From: Oscheius tipulae
Taxonomy: Eukaryota > Nematoda > Chromadorea > Rhabditida > Rhabditidae
DNA length: 64,000 nucleotides
Reading direction: 5' to 3'
Assembly (NCBI GenBank): GCA_037178975.1
Contig: JASJZH010000006.1
Span: 2,914,001 to 2,978,000, forward strand
Positions 47,501 through 64,000 of this stretch are shown here, piece after piece (position 1 is the first letter of the stretch; the number at the start of each line of letters is the position of its first letter). The notes under the pieces were generated by a model. It was given only the letters and a program-made list of their open reading frames with translations, was not told the DNA's origin and made no database searches. The position numbers were made by a program, and so were the translations under genes.

Positions 47501-48557
47501 ATAAACGGACAGGCCTACCAGAACCGCATGAACAGATGGCGTCGGCACTTGAAGCACCTCTTAGCTTTTCTGTAGGCATCACGTCCTCTGTGTGCAATTA
47601 ATTGACGCTCAATTGAGCGAGCGTTCCAGTTAAAGAGGAATTGCAAAGCTCACTTTCTACAGTTATGATTGTCTATCAACAGAGTTCACTTAGCTAAAGC
47701 TACTTGACCCCAGTGGTACTGGCGAGAAGCATGGGATTTGTCTCATCTTTCCACGACAACACAAACACTAGAGAGGATACATGGCAAATTGACAGTCGTG
47801 TGTGCAGGCGGATTAGGTGATTATATGTGTTTATGAGTCTCTTCAAGTGCTGCTAGTAATCTTTTGCACACAAATAGGAGCGGACTTTAAATATCTGTCA
47901 AAGGATAAGATCTTTTTTTGTTCCATTCAATCTCTTGTTTCAGTGTGTGCCATGCTCTCCTGTATTTTGGTTCTTTATCAGAGAGACTCTCATCCTATGA
48001 TTCTACAGATTATTTTATATTCTACAGATTTCAAGTTGTGAATATTTTGCCTATAAATTGTGGAAAAAAATCGAAGAGGATTCCTGCTGAGTTCTCATGG
48101 GAGGATAATCGAAATGGGTGGTATGTTTTCCAAAGGACCATAGCCCCTTTTTTTGGACCAGACCCACACCCAAGAGTAAGAAACTGGTAGAAATAGGTTC
48201 TCCATACTTAAATATATCAAGAAACCACGTTATCGCTTTTTTTACAAGTCATTTTCCCGATTTTGGGTGCCCTGGTATGCTGGCAAAATGGCTAGAGGTA
48301 TTTTAAATCAGTTGTCGTATTAGCTGAATCTGATGACTTCTCTCGTCATTTTCGACCCGATAAAAGTATACAAAATAACCTACTAGCATTGCTCCGCCAT
48401 CTTTTGGTTCAAATTTATGCCAGACCCATGATGTTCTCTATCATTTCAATCACATTTTCTTCACTAGCAGAGTTCTGGACATATCTGGGCGTTAGACGTA
48501 AAGGGTATTTGACTGTACTGTCAGCCGGTAGGTTGCTCTTGTAGTATCCTTCAGCAC
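44561..48557. other. Gene-poor 4-kb flank downstream of NK-2 gene
   Basis: I found no exon chain, RNA gene or recognisable protein. Open frames here (for example 45,803-46,018 minus and 47,817-48,041 plus) lack splice context and domain character. One 12-bp perfect inverted repeat pair (46,201-46,212 and 46,302-46,313) is present. Developmental regulators often sit beside such empty flanks, so enhancers are plausible. Confidence 0.4.
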
Positions 48558-49028
48558 GTGACAGTAATCAAAAGCGAGAGAGCAAGTTGCTTTTTGCCTT
48601 TTCGAAACCTTTCCACAACCGCTCTACTTCCCGTGCCATATTGTCACGTGATAGCGTCGAAGCCTTATATTGTGGGAACAGTTGTCCAGCAGCCCATCAA
48701 TCTGTATAAGCATCACAGGCAAGTTCTTTTTGCCACCTTTTTTATCCAACTTGCTCTCTTGCTTTTGATTTTCTGTTTCGAGGTACCCGTCGATTACCAT
48801 TTATGTTTAGGCAATGCTCGTTCCTGTGACTTGCCCCTTCGCTGCCAAGTCCGCACTTCCTCCGCGGCCCCGTAAGTTTTTTTTTATGCTTCAGCAATTA
48901 TTCCGTTAGTGATACTAGCAAGTTGGGAGTCCACAAAATCAACTTTTTCAGCTGCCAACGCTGACAGACTCCCTGTTTCTTGTCACAGATGTGGCTGCTC
49001 GTTGTGCAAGTACGGAGATCGCTGTTAA
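48558..49028 (+). CDS. Candidate small cysteine-rich secreted peptide
   Basis: Exon 48558..48871 ends at a CC|GTAAGT donor. A CACAG acceptor preceded by a pyrimidine run starts exon 48989..49028, which is 13 codons with four cysteines (PCGCSLCKYGDRC, stop). Together they give 117 residues with phase preserved. A hydrophobic segment (FATFFIQLALLLLIFCF) precedes a mature part of about 43 residues with seven cysteines. The first ATG leaves about 58 residues before that segment, so a nearer start in an unseen exon is likely. A different acceptor (48,951) would truncate the peptide after one added Cys. Could be an antimicrobial-, toxin- or defensin-like peptide or a chance ORF; family unknown. Confidence 0.35.
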
Positions 49029-49379
49029 TGAAGTAATGGAAAAAATGTTAACATTGACAAAATAATTCAACTGTTGCTCCTCTTTGAGATTGCATCGGCA
49101 ACGTCAAGCTATTTCGACGCCGTTTTTAAGTTACCTTTGGTCAGATATCAGCACAAGGTCAGACGCAAGCTGCATTGTTGTGGATTCGCAAAGCTCATCG
49201 AAAATGAAAACATAAACCTCCTATTGTATCTGATATTTTATTGTTAGCTAGGACGCTATCTCTTGCATTTAGGGGAGTGAATTTTCATGTCAACTTTCCT
49301 CATACCAAGTTTGAAAAAAATACGTTTATTCCTTATATATACAGAAAGACGATGTTTGGTTGTGTAGCTGAAAAGTACT

Positions 49380-49953
49380 TTAGGCAGTCCTGAAAAATTG
49401 GATAAATCCTGTTTGTAAGCAATACTCACTTGGCCTTGTTGGATCCGATGAACATGGCGCTGGTGGCGAAAGGAGCGTAGGCAGGTATGACGCGAGGAGC
49501 AATTGGGAGAGCAGGAGCAGCAAAGACTGGGGCTACGGGAGCAGCAACTGGAGGAGCGAAGAAGGGAGCAGGGGCAAGAGGGGCAGCGAATGGAAGAGGG
49601 GCAGCTACGGGAAGAGGAGCAGCGACGGGAAGAGGAGCGGCGAATGGAGCAGCATAAGGAAGGGCAGGTGCAGCAACGGGAACTGGAGCTAGAAGCGGGA
49701 GAGGGGCAGCCATAAGGGGGGCAGCGACCTGAGGAGGTGCTGGGATGGCTGAAGGAGCGACTCCCTGTCCTAGAACACCGACGCTGTTCACTGGGGTGCG
49801 AAGAGGGCCGAGAATTGACTGGTAGTAAGGATTGAAGCTGCTTGCTGGCCAGGCTGCTAGCTGAGCACTGGCAATGCAGAAAAGAGCAGAAAGAACGGTG
49901 CTGAAAGATCAATTGCTTTTTGGGATGTTCAAATCAGCCTACAAAGACTGCAT
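49380..49953 (-). CDS. Ala/Pro-rich secreted repeat protein (cuticle-like)
   Basis: A tiny first exon 49943..49953 (ATGCAGTCTTT) joins 49428..49900 and probably 49380..49389, giving about 165 residues. Signal peptide: MQSFTVLSALFCIASAQ. An aromatic stretch (FNPYYQSILGPLRTPVNS) is followed by roughly 90 residues of degenerate (V/F)AAPLP repeats. The end is GSNKAK. The AAG|TGAGT at the end is both a stop in the unspliced frame and a good GTGAGT donor. Splicing to 49389 adds only KTA before TAA, so both forms are nearly identical. AATAAA lies at 49330..49325. VAAP repeats occur in arthropod and nematode cuticle or extracellular proteins; the assignment is by composition. Confidence 0.65.
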
Positions 49954-50657
49954 ATCGATTGGTACTGTGAAGACGGCAGAAGACGATGTTCGCTCCCCTA
50001 CTGACGGTCTGTTATATAGTCTGCCTGTCTCGTCCAGACACACAAATGTTGCCGGAGGTGATCCTTTTTACGCCTCTGGCCGGATGGTGCAAACAACGCG
50101 TGAGGTATCGTTTCCGGATGGTCTGCCGGCGGCATTCCTGAACAGCCGTCAAAAACGAACCCTTCTTGGTCTCATGTTACGACGGGACTAGACAGCTGGG
50201 CCTATTGTAGTCGTAATCAAGCGTCAAACGTGTTTCAGGGGCCTTCAAAAAGTCTTTTGTTCAGAAGACAACCCCTCAGGATCAAGCTCATTTTTGATTC
50301 AAAGAGGTATCTTCCGAGCAATCGACTTCAATAGAAACTAAAATGTTAATGCAGTCGATATCGAAGAGCTGAAAGGCAATTGTAACAGAGTTATCTGCTG
50401 AAAAGAACAGTGAACGGCCGAGATAACCTTATCAACAAACATGTTCGGTTGCCACGGCAGTACGATTTTTTGAATTTGGTGACGGAAGTCGAACTGCAAT
50501 AATTGCCAAAATGGTTTATTTTTTGTTCTCGGTTACTATGACGATTTTATGAAGAGGATAGCCATCGAGCTATGAGTACCTGGAGGGTAAGAACTCATTT
50601 CTTGTTAGCTCAGCTGTATCCCTTAAATCATTGTTCTGTGATCTAAATGGAACTGAC

Positions 50658-51013
50658 TTACTCAGTTAAGGATATGTTGCCTAAAGAGATTTCTCGTTCG
50701 AGGTTCTTATAGCCGGCAGAACGACGTCGTAAGAAGGAAATAAACACAATGATGGACATCTGCAATATTCTAAGCCCCAAAAAAAGGTCAATTAAAAAGC
50801 TATTGCATAAACGGACGGCACACAATCTTCTTTGTGCGAGCAGGAATGGTTTAAGAATGGTGAACTTACAATAAGCATGATGATCATTAGAGCTAAGAGG
50901 ACAATCTTGAGCCATAGCGGAGTGACGGAGAGTCCCATCAAAGTTGGAACAGCAGCTCTCAGTTTGAATGAGTGAAGTTGTAGTTTCGATGACACGTTGC
51001 TGAACCGTGGCAT
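50658..51013 (-). CDS. Single-pass membrane mini-protein, orphan
   Basis: Exons 50870..51013 and 50658..50759 encode 81 residues. The transmembrane helix spans the splice (WLKIVLLALMIIMLI then MSIIVFISFL). It is followed by an RRR stop-transfer motif and a short tail (GYKNLEREISLGNISLTE). The N terminus is basic and amphipathic with no signal peptide. The donor is GTAAGT and the acceptor TTGCAG, phase 0. The positive-inside pattern suggests a cytosolic C terminus. No family recognised; size and layout resemble regulatory micropeptides of membrane transporters, which is only an analogy. Confidence 0.5.
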
Positions 51014-51563
51014 AGCAAGAACGAGAGCCTAAGAAAAACAATTTACGAAGCAATATTGTTATTTTCTGCCGAAAGATTCGTCAGTATGACAAACAGCTAT
51101 CATTATACAGTACTTTGTGGATATATAATTGGTCCTCCGTGCGCGACAACAAATACAGCTTTCTGCAAGTGAAATATAATTGTAGTTATGTTCCTACTCG
51201 TTTCTTTGACATTAATGGTTGTTCGCTTTGCATTTACATAGGCCAAAATCTGAACGCAAAAATTGCCATAGAGCACTCTATTGGCATTGGCAGATTGTGA
51301 GGGAAACAGCAGACACTAACCTATTCCCACGGAAAACATGTGTCATACGCTACATTAGCCATTGAAGCTGGTAAAACAGGTGGGAAGAGAAGACCTTAAA
51401 AGTAGTAGCTCTCACAAGTAAAACCTCTTAAATCCTCGTTTAGCTAAGCTTCGAATAACGAGCGTAGAAAAAGCGCATCCAACTGGCATGGCTCGATTTC
51501 AAATTCATCTGTGTGAGTCTTCAAGAAAAAGGGAAAGTGACAAGTGTCTTACATTGTGGAACA

Positions 51564-57332
<5,769 letters not shown>

Positions 57333-57781
57333 ATTGCAAAACTTATCGACGAGTTGCTCCGAGTAATGAGACTATATTAATGGCGCGCTGATATTAGGCA
57401 ATGATTAAAAGAACTGTTTGGAACACCGAAATGTCTGTACTACTAAGTGCACGACTAGTTTTTCGAATCGAACAAGGCAAAGATACTATAAAAGTGTGCT
57501 TGAGCCTTAAACGCTGGTTTCAGAGTACAACTTGTTAAAGAAACTTCAAGGAAAACTGGAAACTTATAAAGCGGCTCTCATTAGAAGTGTATGTTGGTCT
57601 TTGCGTGGAAAGACGTGTAACCCTTTTGTTTGGGTATATGACGCAAATTCGGAGCGCAAAGTTTTTAAACAAAAAGAATGATAGCAATAGGTGTGAAGGC
57701 GGTTGAAAGAGTCCCGAATTGAATGCAACTTCGTGTCTGGGCATTCCCCGATTCGTTCAATGTTTTCAACGATAATGTAGT

Positions 57782-59766
57782 TTATTTATTACTAAGCAGA
57801 GGTATGGTTGTGAGGTTTCCGAAAAGACTACTGAAAAGTGCTGGCCCGAAACCGTATGCTCTCTGCTCCGTAAGTTCGGGGAAGGCTATGTTTAGATGAA
57901 TCCAATTGAGTCCTTCTCCAAAATCGATGTGACTTCCTACAAACAATGCACCCGTTGCCGTTGAAGGGCCCTAAAACAGAATTACAGTTTGTTTCTTAGT
58001 TTACCATTCGGCGTTCGTATGGACAGTTGACCATGTCAGCTACGCTACTGAAAAGATCTGGGAAGTGCAGCTCCGGAGAAAATACTACAGGCACGAGAAG
58101 ATCACCTGATCGGCGACCAGCGGTCAACATCTTGGACAATATTGTATAGAATTCTGTCTAAAACCAACCTCCTTCTCCCATTCTCCTCTGTTTGTCAGAA
58201 CTGCCGCATGGAATCGACCAGAGAGAGCTGAATTGTCTGTCATGGTTGCAACGTCGATGATAGTATCAGCCTGCAGTTTTTCATTGATTTGAATAGAAAC
58301 TTCCATACCTTTAGCTTTTGCTTTGCATAATAGACACCATCAGCTAGCATTATTCGTCCTTCACAATCGGTGTTTGTGATTTCTACTGTTTTACCGCTCA
58401 ACATTGTGATAATATCTCCTGGTTTCCTTAAGAAGAACGCTGAACACGTGAATAAAAACTTACATGGCATCTGGACTAATATTGTTCTCAGCAATGCATA
58501 AAATGGCGTGTAGATTTTGCTTGAATCCCGATTGAACCAACAGGGTGAAGGATGCCAGTACGTCAGCTGCTCCGCTCATGTCTCCTTTCATTTCTAAATA
58601 TACAGTTTTTCTAGCCTTCCGATATACATCTTTACAAAAGTATTTCATTTCGAAAGTTTTAACTTACTCAACATAGACTCCCCCTTCTTAATATTGAGTC
58701 CTCCAGTGTCAAAAGTGACTCCTTTTCCAACCAATGCATAGGTTTCATTTGCATCAGAAGGCCTAAAATACGAGGTTTTCAGCTCTCAAATAGTTTACAA
58801 ATGACTAAGAAGGACGAATGCGGGAGGCATTGAGCCTGCTTTACCAACAAAATATATTCCAGGAAAATGATCATACAATTCTTCTCCCTGAACTTTTGGA
58901 AAAGGCTTAGGTGTGCAACCTACTTGAATGAGCGTATAGTTTACATTTAGCGACTTGGCAATGTCCACGGCCTCTTTTACCAAAGCAATGGTTGTCATTT
59001 CATTGGCTGGAGTGTCGATAAGTCTACCTGCTGTACGCACAGCTCGGATCAAGTGGCTTAGATAAGTCATATCGTCATCGTGTAGTGCCTAAAGATTGTA
59101 ATAGCAGAAACATTGTGGGTTTACCTTGTCGTCCATCATCAGTATATCGATGTTGACTTCATGAAACTCACTCCCGCATGTCTTTCTCGAATACAGTGGA
59201 AAAGAGCGAGCAATGGCAGCCACATTGGCGACAACGTCAACATGTTTTGTCAACACTATCACACTTGCTTTCTTAATATCATATCGTTTTTTGCGTGGAA
59301 TTCAAATGTACTCTTCCGCGTTTTTCTGTTAAGGCCTTTTTCACTGCTTTCCCTATGGCAATGGAGTTTGACGGTGAATTGTACCGCGAAGTGGAATCTG
59401 GCACCGAAAGCAAAACAGCTTGATTGAGATACAGCGGCATATCACCATCTTCACTGATTTTTCCTGCTGCTCGAATCCATTCTTTCTTGTCTGCAAAAAA
59501 ATTCCAAAATGGTAACAAGGAAACCTACTAACAAAGCTGCTCATCACCCCTTCAAACTGCTCATAATGTACATTTTTGATATCCTGATGTCTGCCAACAA
59601 TAATCAGAACCTCTTGCTCAAGGTCCAATTCGGAAGATGGCTCATAGTTCAGTGAGACTGGTTTTCTCAGATTGGAAATGGTTACTATCGCACAATCAGA
59701 GTTTCCTGTCGTCCAAAGCAATATTGACAGAAGGAGCAACAAAGGAAAACGGTAGCCAGGGAGCAT
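57782..59766 (-). CDS. M17 leucyl aminopeptidase family protein (NPEPL1-like) with signal peptide
   Basis: Exons 59529..59766, 59312..59490, 59125..59271, 58924..59088, 58799..58887, 58668..58762, 58464..58593, 58309..58426, 58169..58270, 58005..58130 and 57782..57970 encode 525 residues. The catalytic domain carries [16 protein letters not shown] (metal-ligand Lys and Asp, catalytic Lys), [11 protein letters not shown] (Asp ligand) and NTDCEGR (Asp and Glu ligands, catalytic Arg; the usual motif is NTDAEGR). All two-zinc site residues are therefore kept. C-terminal motifs ([17 protein letters not shown]) point to the NPEPL1 branch. The start at 59766 gives [17 protein letters not shown], a strong signal peptide, whereas M17 enzymes are normally cytosolic. 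An in-frame ATG at 59868 would bury this segment. Confidence 0.88.
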
Positions 59767-60028
59767 AGGTGATTGACTGATAGAAATGGTGCGGAACTGT
59801 TGAGTACACCTCTCAAGCCCAAAAGTGAAGAAGATACTTGGCGTGATCACGTACAAATAAAGAGTCAAATACCGAAGATAAATAAGCGGGCGCGAAAATG
59901 CATAGGTATCTGTATCAAAGGTTTAGACTCCATTTCTGGGGTCAAAGTTCTTGTTCTATCCAGACTCGACATGCTGACAAAGTTATGTTAATTTCTTGCC
60001 GTATTTACAAACACAATGCACAAATTTA

Positions 60029-64000
<3,972 letters not shown>

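Noticed and set aside
44555-48557. Search for tRNA, rRNA or CRISPR-like arrays here and in the window as a whole
   Set aside because: No T-loop/anticodon pattern, rRNA block or regularly spaced repeats were seen by eye; a covariance-model scan would be needed to exclude tRNAs fully.
49503-49715. Glu/Gln/Arg-rich plus-strand ORF
   Set aside because: Antisense shadow of the Ala/Pro repeats of the minus-strand secreted protein.

Overview
The window is eukaryotic DNA with dense multi-exon genes on both strands. Introns are very short (mostly 36-60 nt), with TTTCAG-type acceptors. The gene set is invertebrate and nematode-like: a secreted multi-Kunitz/WR1-lustrin protein, a VEGFR/PDGFR-class receptor kinase, an NK-2 homeobox gene, and MRCK, MAP4K3, MAX, kinectin/p180, RPS6KC1, MRP and M17-peptidase orthologues. 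The moderate GC content and very small introns would fit a clade I (Trichuris-like) nematode. That placement is inference; I saw no trans-splicing, operon or rRNA marker that would settle it.
Layout. 1-2,164 (-): 5' part of an RPS6KC1-type PX-MIT-kinase gene, cut by the left edge. 3,713-7,911 (-): ER-anchored kinectin/p180-like coiled coil. 8,953-12,065 (+): MAP4K3. 12,408-13,191 (+): MAX. 13,350-14,698 (-): two small orphan genes. 14,830-17,865 (-): three tandem copies of an unrecognised membrane/secreted family, two of them with broken splice sites or stops. 18,975-19,301 (-): small His-rich secreted protein. 20,314-27,253 (-): MRCK (kinase, coiled coil, C1, PH, CNH, CRIB). A long intron of MRCK holds an in-frame alternative terminal exon encoding a basic stretch and a transmembrane tail. 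27,254-34,792: gene-poor, with one palindromic MITE-like element. 34,793-39,797 (+): 1,376-residue Kunitz/WR1 protein. 39,975-40,622 (-): small secreted protein. 41,680-44,139 (+): NK-2 homeobox gene with a TATA box upstream and a gene-poor flank downstream. 48,558-49,028 (+): candidate Cys-rich peptide. 49,380-49,953 (-): Ala/Pro-rich secreted protein. 50,658-51,013 (-): single-pass mini-protein. 51,564-57,332 (-): MRP/ABCC transporter with a TIR element in an intron. 57,782-59,766 (-): signal-peptide-bearing M17 aminopeptidase. 60,029-64,000 (-): receptor tyrosine kinase, cut by the right edge.
The neighbours form no single pathway. Several act in Rho/Cdc42 or stress-kinase signalling (MRCK, MAP4K3), ER/membrane traffic (p180, RPS6KC1) and the extracellular or cuticle space (Kunitz protein, Ala/Pro protein, peptidase). 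Exon models for MAP4K3, MAX, kinectin, MRCK, the Kunitz protein, NK-2 and the peptidase were joined by hand at GT/GC-AG sites; each sums to a multiple of three and keeps one open frame. They are predictions without transcript support.
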